Shown: piece after piece, positions 1-5,642 of the stretch
How positions within the stretch are numbered: position 1 is the first letter of the stretch
Layout: every line of letters starts with the position of its first letter
Assembly (NCBI GenBank): GCA_020024175.1
Contig: JAHHUB010000091.1
Span: 1-6,744, forward strand
Length of the DNA: 6,744 nucleotides
Direction of reading: 5' to 3'
From: Oscillospiraceae bacterium
GTDB taxonomy: Bacteria; Bacillota; Clostridia; Oscillospirales; Ruminococcaceae
Translations under genes and position numbers: made by a program
Notes under the pieces: model-generated
Database searches by the model: none
Seen by the model: the letters and a program-made list of their open reading frames with translations, nothing else
Told to the model about the DNA's origin: nothing

Positions 1-228
1 GGTTATGATATTGTAAATTTCTGCAGAAATTTTGTCATTATTAATAATATCATAAATCTCTTTCTGACTTGGTGTATAATTCTGTTTTTCTTTATTTGAG
101 GAGGAATTTACAAAACCTAAGGAAGATTTTTCTTCATTTAGGGAGCTGTTTTCCGAATTATTCTTTTGACAGCTTGCAGTTACAAGCATTATACACAGAC
201 AAATTACAGTTATAACAAATTTTCTCAT
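1..228 (-). CDS. Putative lipoprotein, partial (C-terminus outside window)
   Basis: This reading frame is open from an ATG at 228 down to base 1 (76 codons) with no stop, so the 3' end of the gene lies outside the window. The start is supported by AAGAGG at 235-240, six bases upstream. The N-terminus reads as a lipoprotein signal: MRKF, a hydrophobic stretch (residues 4-16), then TASC with the candidate lipidated cysteine at residue 20. The lipobox is slightly atypical, with Thr at -3. After it comes a low-complexity Ser/Asn/Lys/Glu-rich linker (residues 21-53), as is usual for surface lipoproteins tethered to the membrane, and then the start of a folded region (SQKEIYDIINND). I do not recognise the family from this fragment. 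The gene follows the YolD-like gene by 15 bases on the same strand and is probably co-transcribed with it and the polymerase. A BtuF-type binding protein seems unlikely, because the gene points away from the cobalamin operon and shows no related motif. Confidence 0.72.
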   Translation of the reverse strand, partial: MRKFVITVICLCIMLVTASCQKNNSENSSLNEEKSSLGFVNSSSNKEKQNYTPSQKEIYDIINNDKISAEIYNIIT

Positions 229-243
229 AGTAAACCTCTTTAT

Positions 244-684
244 TTACAAATTTTCTTCATCTCTATTTATAAAATCAATATTTAATATTTCATTTACAGG
301 TATTTTTAAACCATTATCCATAAGAACAAAACTCTCATATTCGTAAATTCTTTTTATGACACCTGATACAGAAATATAAACCCCACCTTCTTTTTTTTCA
401 TCAGGTTTAAAATATGTGATTGAAACAGATTGATTACAACCTGATTTATCAATAGCCATAACAAGTTTTTCATTTATCATCAATTTTTGGGAATCGTCTA
501 AATCTATTCTTTTGTCTGTAAGTCTGGCGGTTTCCTTTACCTGCTCATTATATCCTGTCAATGCTGCAAAGGGTGCAAACTGAGCAGCTCTATCTTTCAT
601 TGACATATGTGGGTGAGTTTTAGACTTGTGATGGGGGAGATTTATTATGTCCTCATAGGATTTTTCAGAATATATTTTTTTCAT
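244..684 (-). CDS. YolD-like protein, translesion polymerase partner
   Basis: A 146-residue soluble protein of the YolD-like type, a family commonly encoded next to Y-family polymerases in Firmicutes (for example yolD with uvrX in Bacillus). The recognisable N-terminal block is residues 16-57: LPHH, HPHMS, then DRAAQFAPFAALTGY (31-45) and VKETARLTD. The C-terminal half (about 87-138) is predicted to be beta-rich, with a YolD-like segment in which a GVIKRIYEYESFVLMDNG stretch leads to IPVNEILNI. The role is thought to be regulation or support of the adjacent polymerase, but the biochemical activity is not established. Translation starts at ATG 684 after AAAGGAG (691-697), which sits in the 15-base gap after the polymerase stop codon, so the two genes are very probably translated from one mRNA. 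No signal peptide or membrane segment is visible. Family assignment comes from recalled conserved motifs and gene context and is fairly secure; the function is inferred. Confidence 0.8.
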   Translation of the reverse strand: MKKIYSEKSYEDIINLPHHKSKTHPHMSMKDRAAQFAPFAALTGYNEQVKETARLTDKRIDLDDSQKLMINEKLVMAIDKSGCNQSVSITYFKPDEKKEGGVYISVSGVIKRIYEYESFVLMDNGLKIPVNEILNIDFINRDEENL

Positions 685-699
685 ATTATTGCTCCTTTG

Positions 700-2223
700 C
701 TAAGCTTTATGACCACCAATTTGCTGATTTCTGTCTTTTGCAGTAGCACCGTCTTCAAAATTCATACCTTTAAGTATGGAGTTTTTTCCAAATTTCTTTT
801 TTATGGAAATCATGGCTTTTTGCAAATCTTTTTCTTTTTTAAGTTCCTCGTTTTCTTTCCTTTTTTCTTCTTCCAAAGCCTTATAATCAGTAAAAAAATT
901 AAGCTGTCTGTCAGAAAAATCTTCTTTAACATCGCTTTCTGGAATAACATGATTAGCACTCATATTAAGTCTGCGGACAAGCAAGTTTTTATCGGCTATT
1001 TTTTCAAAAAGTTCCGAAACTGCCTCCGTCATCAGCCTGGAAGAAGAAGTATGCCTGCCTAAATTAGCTGTACCATGGGCATTTTTGGGAATTTTTCTGC
1101 CATATTGGTCTGTGGAAATTTCACCATGATAATTTTCTCTTCTATGGTAATCAGTGAGATTTTCAATGTCATATCCTACAGTTAATACAATTTGATCTGT
1201 AACTAAATCCTTGTCTACCAAATCCAAAGCCAGCATATCAGTCATCTCACAAACCACATTTTTGGATTTTTCAAAGGTATATGGTTCTTTCAAAACCTGA
1301 CCCGAACAAATACTGTTTGTACTTGGTTTATAGGATTTTATATCAGATATAAGACAGGGTTCAAAACCCCATGCATGATCTATTAAAAGTTCCGCATTTA
1401 CTCCGAAAATTTTATACAGCAAATCCTCATTATAATAGTCATCATCTCTGCCGAGAGAACATCTTGCCACATCACCCATAGTAAAAAGTCCTTGTTCTTC
1501 CAGTCTTTTAGCATAACCTTTTCCCACACGCCAAAAATCTGTCAAAGGACGGTGATTCCAAAGCTGTCTGCGATAGCTTATTTCATCTAGTACAGCAATT
1601 CTGGCACCATTTTTGTCTGGAGGAATATGTTTAGCCACTATATCCATAGCAATTTTACAAAGATATAAGTTTGTGCCTATTCCCACAGTGGCAGTAATTC
1701 CTGTGGTATCCAGTACATCTTTTATGATTTTCCTCGCTAGTTCCTCAGGTGAAAGTTCGTATGTGCCCAGATATTCTGTAACATCCATAAAGACCTCATC
1801 AATGGAATAAACATGGATATCCTCAGGGGAAATATATTTTAAATATATATTGTATATTTTTGTGCTGTATTTCATATAGTATGCCATTCTTGGAGGGGCA
1901 GCAATGTAGTCAAGTGCTAATTCGGGGGAGTTTTGCACTGCTGTATTATTGTATGAGGAACCTGTAAATTCACGGTTTGGAGCTTTGCGTTTTCTTTCTG
2001 AATTTACTTCATTTACTTTTTGCACTACTTCAAAAAGTCGTGGTCTGCCCGAAATTCCGTAGGATTTTAAAGAAGGGGAAACCGCAAGGCAAATGGTTTT
2101 TTCCGTTCTTGACGCATCAGCCACTACTAAATTTGTAGTCATAGGGTCAAGTCCTCTTTCCATACATTCCACCGAAGCGTAAAAGGATTTTAAATCTATG
2201 GCTATATATGTTCTGTTTTTCAT
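700..2223 (-). CDS. Y-family translesion DNA polymerase (UmuC/UvrX-like)
   Basis: A 507-residue error-prone DNA polymerase of the Y family, which copies past damaged bases. The palm and catalytic motifs are intact: AIDLKSFYASVEC near the N-terminus with metal-binding Asp10 and a Tyr15 at the expected steric-gate position, and YSIDEVFMDV with Asp142-Glu143. The segment GIGTNLYLCKIAMDIVAKH (181-199) and the helix-hairpin-helix thumb region (WRVGKGYAKRLEEQG, 231-245) follow. The little-finger domain covers about 300-425. QLNFF (440-444) resembles a beta-clamp-binding motif. The tail (about 475-507) has FGKNSILKGMNFEDGATAKDRNQQIGGHKA-type residues, which I recall from long Firmicute UmuC-like proteins; residues 450-470 form a charged helix. 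The protein is longer than DinB (about 350 residues), as expected for the UmuC/UvrX branch. ATG 2223 is preceded by AAGGAG five bases upstream. It is first in an apparent operon with the YolD-like gene and the lipoprotein. Regulation by DNA damage is plausible, but no LexA box was recognised. Confidence 0.93.
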   Translation of the reverse strand: MKNRTYIAIDLKSFYASVECMERGLDPMTTNLVVADASRTEKTICLAVSPSLKSYGISGRPRLFEVVQKVNEVNSERKRKAPNREFTGSSYNNTAVQNSPELALDYIAAPPRMAYYMKYSTKIYNIYLKYISPEDIHVYSIDEVFMDVTEYLGTYELSPEELARKIIKDVLDTTGITATVGIGTNLYLCKIAMDIVAKHIPPDKNGARIAVLDEISYRRQLWNHRPLTDFWRVGKGYAKRLEEQGLFTMGDVARCSLGRDDDYYNEDLLYKIFGVNAELLIDHAWGFEPCLISDIKSYKPSTNSICSGQVLKEPYTFEKSKNVVCEMTDMLALDLVDKDLVTDQIVLTVGYDIENLTDYHRRENYHGEISTDQYGRKIPKNAHGTANLGRHTSSSRLMTEAVSELFEKIADKNLLVRRLNMSANHVIPESDVKEDFSDRQLNFFTDYKALEEEKRKENEELKKEKDLQKAMISIKKKFGKNSILKGMNFEDGATAKDRNQQIGGHKA

Positions 2224-2270
2224 TTTTACTCCTTTTTCGCCAATTTAAAATATAGGCAAGTATTTTTTAT

Positions 2271-2299
2271 ATTATATCATTTTGTTGCTGAAAAATCAA
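2271..2299 (-). promoter_or_regulatory. Sigma-A-type promoter for the polymerase operon
   Basis: Read on the minus strand, TTGATT (2294-2299) is followed by a 17-base spacer and TATAAT (2271-2276), with TGA directly before the -10 giving an extended TGn element. This is close to the vegetative consensus in both boxes and spacing. It lies about 50 bases upstream of the polymerase start codon. The -35 is overlapped by an inverted repeat (2281-2303), so repression by a bound protein is plausible. The start site was not measured. Confidence 0.72.
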
Positions 2300-2303
2300 C
2301 AAA
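2281..2303. repeat. 7-bp inverted repeat over the polymerase -35 box
   Basis: TTTGTTG (2281-2287) and CAACAAA (2297-2303) are perfect inverted repeats separated by nine bases. They cover the -35 hexamer and the upstream part of the spacer of the minus-strand polymerase promoter. Such placement is typical of a repressor operator. The half-sites do not match the Bacillus LexA consensus (CGAAC-N4-GTTCG). Chance occurrence in AT-rich DNA cannot be excluded. Confidence 0.4.
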
Positions 2304-2310
2304 TTTATAT

Positions 2311-2324
2311 AATAGTGCACTATT
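2311..2324. repeat. 14-bp perfect palindrome upstream of the polymerase promoter
   Basis: AATAGTGCACTATT is a perfect 14-base palindrome about a dozen bases upstream of the polymerase -35 box. Its GTGCAC core stands out in an otherwise A/T-only stretch. It could be a binding site for a dimeric transcription factor acting on the polymerase operon. No regulator is encoded in the window to match it, so the function is unknown. Confidence 0.4.
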
Positions 2325-2344
2325 TGTACTTTACTCACATAAAA

Positions 2345-2376
2345 AAATTGTATATATAGTGTAAAATATACAATTT
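2345..2376. repeat. 10-bp inverted repeat in the divergent intergenic region
   Basis: AAATTGTATA (2345-2354) and TATACAATTT (2367-2376) form a perfect 10-bp inverted repeat with a 12-base centre. It lies between the two divergent promoters. No T-run of terminator type follows on either strand, and the arms are nearly all A/T, so a protein-binding dyad is likelier than a transcription terminator. Low sequence complexity limits confidence. Confidence 0.35.
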
Positions 2377-2401
2377 AATGTAAAAATTTTGATTAATAAT
2401 A

Positions 2402-2430
2402 TTGACTTAACTATTATTTTGTGATAACAT
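2402..2430 (+). promoter_or_regulatory. Promoter for the cobalamin riboswitch operon
   Basis: TTGACT (2402-2407), a 17-base spacer, and TAACAT (2425-2430) with TG one base before the -10 (2422-2423) make an extended -10 promoter. The -35 matches five of six consensus positions and the -10 four of six. Initiation would fall near 2437, about 30 bases before the 5' strand of the aptamer's closing stem, which is the geometry required for a functional riboswitch leader. Choice over the TATAAT at 2483 is explained by that box lying inside the aptamer. Confidence 0.55.
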
Positions 2431-2465
2431 TAAGACGCATTTTTAAGCATTGAACATTGAAAAAT

Positions 2466-2665
2466 AAGTTGATGGTATTTTGTATAATATGAAATTTAAA
2501 AGGGAATTCAGTAAAATCTGAAACAGCTTTCACTACCGTAATTGACATGGCTATATGCCGCAAAATCCAACAGCCATTGGTTTTTCACAAACTGAGAAGG
2601 TGGAATTTTGTATTTTTTCCAAAGAAACAAATGTGTCATAAGTCGGGAGACCTGCCATATAACTT
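2466..2665 (+). promoter_or_regulatory. Cobalamin (AdoCbl-type) riboswitch aptamer
   Basis: The RNA of this segment matches the cobalamin riboswitch. The B12 box is at 2640-2658 (AAGTCGGGAGACCTGCCAT, against the consensus AGTCAGGA-ACCTGCC). The upstream core has AAAGGGAATTCAG with a hairpin TTCAG (2507-2511) pairing with CTGAA (2518-2522), then ACAGC and CACTACCGTAA, which parallel the usual CGGTCCCGCCACTGTAA core. ATGGCT (2547-2552) can pair with AGCCAT (2572-2577), and TGGAA with TTCCA further on. A closing stem forms from AAGTT/ATGGTA (2466-2477) with TGCCAT/AACTT (2653-2665), allowing one G-U pair and a small internal loop. A following hairpin, GACAATT (2667-2673) with AATTGTC (2697-2703), is in the right place for the regulatory stem whose loop contacts the aptamer. 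The switch precedes four corrinoid genes, and cobalamin binding is expected to favour the downstream terminator. Pairings were traced by eye. Confidence 0.92.
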
Positions 2666-2750
2666 CGACAATTATCTTATTAGGAAAAGTAGTATAAATT
2701 GTCATGCCGAATTAAATTTACAAAAATATAATTTTACACTATAATTTAAC

Positions 2751-2791
2751 GCGTCTGCTTTTTCTAAGGTTAAAGCAGACGCTTTTATTTT
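2751..2791 (+). terminator. Rho-independent terminator, riboswitch expression platform
   Basis: GCGTCTGCTTT (2751-2761) and AAAGCAGACGC (2772-2782) form a perfect 11-bp stem with a 10-base loop, followed by TTTTATTTT. It lies between the cobalamin aptamer and the first gene, 25 bases before the cobO-like start codon, and so acts as a conditional stop when cobalamin is bound. An AT-rich alternative stem, TTAAATT (2712-2718) with AATTTAA (2743-2749), abuts the 5' arm and could contribute to the competing fold; that part is uncertain. Confidence 0.92.
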
Positions 2792-2815
2792 ACGCAAAAA
2801 GGGGATTTAAAATAA

Positions 2816-3331
2816 ATGGGACTTGTACATATATATTGCGGAGAAGGAAAGGGAAAAACCACAGCATCCGTTGGACTTGCGGTAAGAGCAGCCGGAAGCG
2901 GAATGAAAGTAGTTTTCACACAGTTTTTTAAAACAGGTATTTCCTCGGAAATAAAATCTATGGAAAATATTAACAATATAACCTGTGTTGTTATGGAAGG
3001 CTCTTTTGGAAGAATTGCCAGAATGACAGAAGAACAAAAAAACATGGCTAAAACAGCATTTACCGAACATTTTGATAAAGTAGCAGCTATGGCAAAGGAT
3101 TATGACATGGTTGTTTTTGATGAACTGAATTCCGCTGTTAATCATGGTATGGTTGATTTGGAAAAAGTAATATGCTTTATAAAATCAAACAGAGAAAACA
3201 AAGAAATTATATTGACAGGAAGAAATCCTAAACCTGAATTAACAGAATTGGCAGATTATGTTTCTGAAATAAAAAAAATTAAACACCCTTTTGACAATGG
3301 TATAAAAGCCAGAAAGGGAATAGAATTTTAG
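2816..3331 (+). CDS. cobO: Corrinoid adenosyltransferase, CobO/BtuR (CobA) type
   Basis: ATP:cob(I)alamin / cob(I)yrinic acid a,c-diamide adenosyltransferase, which transfers the 5'-deoxyadenosyl group of ATP to reduced corrinoid cobalt. The protein has 171 residues. The P-loop GEGKGKTT is at 9-16, a Walker B-like VVFDE at 99-103, and the family blocks ILTGRNPKPELTELAD (132-147), KHPFDNGIKARKGIEF (156-171) close the protein. It begins almost at the P-loop, lacking the roughly 25-residue N-terminal segment of the 196-residue E. coli BtuR, and contains no tryptophan. The region corresponding to BtuR's GFTWD reads GSFGR (62-66). The start at 2816 follows AAAGGGG with an 11-base gap, somewhat long; no better upstream start exists because the terminator precedes it. 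First gene of the riboswitch operon, 25 bases before the permease. Here it probably adenosylates imported corrinoids, producing the substrate form used by CbiZ and the later assembly enzymes. Confidence 0.9.
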   Translation: MGLVHIYCGEGKGKTTASVGLAVRAAGSGMKVVFTQFFKTGISSEIKSMENINNITCVVMEGSFGRIARMTEEQKNMAKTAFTEHFDKVAAMAKDYDMVVFDELNSAVNHGMVDLEKVICFIKSNRENKEIILTGRNPKPELTELADYVSEIKKIKHPFDNGIKARKGIEF

Positions 3332-3356
3332 ATTAAATCACTGTGAGGATAAATAA

Positions 3357-4409
3357 ATGAATCAAAACATTTTAACTCAAAAGAAAAATCAGCAGAAAAT
3401 CAGAATAGGGAGAACCACTACACTTTTTATATTTGCAGTAATTTCTCTTGTGGCTGTTTTTATGATAAGTATTTCTGTAGGCTCAGTAAAAATACCTCTA
3501 AATCAAGTTGTGGAATCATTTATTTCTCCTGAAACCATAGACCCCATGATGGCAAAAATTATTAAAACTATTCGTCTCCCCAGAACTTTGGCTACAATAG
3601 CAGGTGGTGCCTGTCTTGCTACAGCGGGTGTTCTTTTACAGATTTTTTTCAATAACCCCATTGTAGAACCGTATATTCTTGGGGTTTCATCAGGTTCAAG
3701 TCTTTTTGTTGGTATTGTTATGCTGGCGGGATTTAAATTTGGTTTTGGCTACATAGGTCCTATGGGAATGTTTATAGGTTCTTTCTGTGGTGCTATCATT
3801 GTAATGTCCGTTGTAATTTTTGCAGCTAAAAAAGTTAAAAGTATAAATACACTGCTTATTATAGGTATGATGTTTGGCTATGTATGCAGTGCCGCCACAA
3901 GTATTCTCACATCTTTGGCTGATAAAGAACGAATTGTAAATTTTACACTGTGGAATATGGGAAGTTTTGCAGGATTTACTTGGGATGATGTAAAACTTCT
4001 TTATGCCATAAGCCTGCCTTTTATTTTATTCGCATTTTTGCTCTCCAAACCTTTAAATACCTTTTTATTAGGTGAAAGATATGCTCAATCCATGGGAATT
4101 TCCATTCCGCCTTTCAGAATGCTTTTAGTTTTTATTTCCAGTGTTTTAACTGCTGTAGTTACTGCATTTGCAGGTCCTGTTTCTTTTATCGGTCTTGCGG
4201 TTCCTCATATTGTGCGGATAACTTATAAAACATCAAATAACTGGATTATAATACCTGCTTCCTGCTGTTTTGGAGGTATAATGGCGGCTGTATGTGATAT
4301 GGGTGCCCGTGTGATTTTATCACCTATGGAATTGCCTTTGGGGGCTATGACTTCTATTATCGGGGCACCTTTGCTGGTATTCCTTTTGGTTAGAAAAAAT
4401 CAAGAATAA
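3357..4409 (+). CDS. btuC: Corrinoid ABC transporter permease, FecCD/BtuC family
   Basis: A 350-residue polytopic membrane protein of the FecCD family, the channel subunit of ABC importers for cobalamin, haem and siderophores. The cytoplasmic N-terminus is basic (about residues 1-20). Hydrophobic segments are at roughly 22-42, 77-97, 105-125, 132-157, 163-185, 212-232, 253-273, 296-316 and 325-346, consistent with the family's nine to ten helices. Diagnostic motifs are RLPRTLATIAGGACLATAG (73-91), NNPIVEPYILGVSSG (99-113), LGERYAQSMGI (238-248, the region contacting the ATPase), GPVSFIGLAVPHIVR (273-287) and ELPLGAMTSIIGAPLL (325-340). GAGGA at 3345-3349 lies seven bases before the ATG. Sequence alone does not distinguish cobalamin from iron-chelate substrates within this family; the corrinoid assignment rests on the cobalamin riboswitch and on the adenosyltransferase and CbiZ genes on either side. 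Confidence 0.92.
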   Translation: MNQNILTQKKNQQKIRIGRTTTLFIFAVISLVAVFMISISVGSVKIPLNQVVESFISPETIDPMMAKIIKTIRLPRTLATIAGGACLATAGVLLQIFFNNPIVEPYILGVSSGSSLFVGIVMLAGFKFGFGYIGPMGMFIGSFCGAIIVMSVVIFAAKKVKSINTLLIIGMMFGYVCSAATSILTSLADKERIVNFTLWNMGSFAGFTWDDVKLLYAISLPFILFAFLLSKPLNTFLLGERYAQSMGISIPPFRMLLVFISSVLTAVVTAFAGPVSFIGLAVPHIVRITYKTSNNWIIIPASCCFGGIMAAVCDMGARVILSPMELPLGAMTSIIGAPLLVFLLVRKNQE

Positions 4410-4430
4410 CATCCGAAAAGAGATAAAATT

Positions 4431-5642
4431 ATGGAAAATACTATCACCACTAAAAATTTAACTGTGGGCTACGGTTCACGAAAAGTTGTAAATAACATAG
4501 ATATAGAAGGTTTAAAAGGCAAAATAATCTGTCTTTTGGGGCCAAACGGAGTGGGAAAATCCACAATTTTACGCACTCTTTCCGGACTGTTAAGTCCTGT
4601 AGAAGGCATTGTGGAAATAGAAGGTGCAGATCTCACTGAGATTAAAAGTGCGGAAATTGCAAAAAAACTTTCTGTGGTTTTGACAGACTCGGTTTCTCCA
4701 AGACTTGTAACTGTAAGAGAAATTATTTCTATGGGAAGAACTCCTTACACCAACTTTTTCGGCAAAATCACCGACAAAGACAAAGAGATAATAAACGACG
4801 CCATTGACACTGTAGGGGTGGGATATTTGGCTGACAGATTTTTCGGACAGCTAAGCGATGGAGAAAAGCAAAAAGTTATGATAGCCAGAGCCTTGGCACA
4901 GCAGCCCAAACTTATAATTTTAGACGAACCAACCAGCCATTTGGATATAAGACACAAAGTGGAAGTTGTACGCATTTTGAGAAATTTAGTAAATGAAAGA
5001 AATATAACAGTTATTCTCTCACTTCATGACATTGACCTTGCTATAAAAGGCTGTCAAACTCTGCTTTTAGTCAAGGACGGAAAAATCATTGATCAGGGAA
5101 TGCCAGAAGATATAATTAAAAACGGAACCATAAGCAAACTTTATGATATAAAAGGTGCTATATACAATGAACTTTTGGGTAGTGTGGAAATAGAAAATTT
5201 TAAAAACGGCGAAAAAATATTTATTATATCAGGAAACGGTACAGGAATAAATTCATACCGTGCCATATCCCGAGAAGGCTATGATATAGTTTCAGGGATT
5301 TTAAGTGAAAATGACATTGATTATCAGGTTGCCACAGCAATATGTAAAGATGTAATTTCGGAAAAACCTTTTGAAGATATAAAAAAAGAAACAGTAAATA
5401 ATGCAAAAGAAAAAATTGACAGCTCTGATTTTGTACTGGACAGTGGTTTTCCGATTGGGAAACAGAATATTGACAACTGCGAACTTATTAAATACGCTGT
5501 TTTTCAAAACAAAAAAGTTTTTTCGCTGAGAAATGAAAATGATTTGCAAAAATATTTCGGTGAATATAAAAACAAAATCACTGTTTGTCACAGTATGTCT
5601 GAATTAATGGAAAAATTTAAAAAGGGAAGGGAGGCATTATGA
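4431..5642 (+). CDS. btuD: Corrinoid ABC transporter ATPase with extra C-terminal domain
   Basis: A 403-residue protein that energises the permease encoded just upstream. Residues 1-250 are a standard ABC ATPase of the FecE/BtuD type: Walker A GPNGVGKST (37-45), signature LSDGEKQKV (141-149), Walker B LIILDEP (161-167, with Asp165 and catalytic Glu166), D-loop SHLD (169-172) and switch His199 in SLHD. At the Q-loop position the sequence is VVLTDS (83-87), without the usual Gln. BtuD-type proteins are commonly near 250 residues; here residues 258-403 form an additional domain with an alternating beta/alpha look: a glycine-rich FIISGNGTG (264-272), then DIVSGILSENDIDYQVA, and FVLDSGFPIGKQN (334-346). 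I recall comparable extensions on some clostridial and archaeal corrinoid-type ATPases, but no function is established. The ribosome binding site is weak (AAAAGAGA, 4416-4423). The stop codon overlaps the cbiZ start (ATGA), implying translational coupling. Confidence 0.92.
   Translation: MENTITTKNLTVGYGSRKVVNNIDIEGLKGKIICLLGPNGVGKSTILRTLSGLLSPVEGIVEIEGADLTEIKSAEIAKKLSVVLTDSVSPRLVTVREIISMGRTPYTNFFGKITDKDKEIINDAIDTVGVGYLADRFFGQLSDGEKQKVMIARALAQQPKLIILDEPTSHLDIRHKVEVVRILRNLVNERNITVILSLHDIDLAIKGCQTLLLVKDGKIIDQGMPEDIIKNGTISKLYDIKGAIYNELLGSVEIENFKNGEKIFIISGNGTGINSYRAISREGYDIVSGILSENDIDYQVATAICKDVISEKPFEDIKKETVNNAKEKIDSSDFVLDSGFPIGKQNIDNCELIKYAVFQNKKVFSLRNENDLQKYFGEYKNKITVCHSMSELMEKFKKGREAL

Noticed and set aside
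607..1062. Plus-strand open frame of 151 codons, rich in Phe and apparently hydrophobic
   Set aside because: It is antisense to the 3' part of the polymerase gene and the start of the YolD-like gene. The Phe/Leu/Ile richness comes from the complement of Lys/Glu-rich codons, and both sense genes match known families.
2345..2376. Dyad as a terminator between the divergent genes
   Set aside because: The promoters diverge, so no terminator is needed there; the stem is almost purely A/T and has no T-run directly after it on either strand.
2483..2488. Perfect TATAAT as the operon promoter -10
   Set aside because: It lies inside the riboswitch, downstream of the 5' strand of the closing stem (2466-2477), so a transcript starting there would lack part of the aptamer. 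No -35 box stands at 16-18 bases; the nearest TTGAAA is 20 bases away.
2508..2744. Overlapping 65-codon open frames on both strands in the intergenic region
   Set aside because: They coincide with the cobalamin aptamer and its 3' hairpin, have no convincing ribosome binding sites and show no protein family features. The RNA structure explains the conservation.
2785..3145. Minus-strand open frames across the adenosyltransferase gene
   Set aside because: They are antisense shadows of a gene with an intact P-loop and C-terminal family motifs, and they lack plausible start signals.
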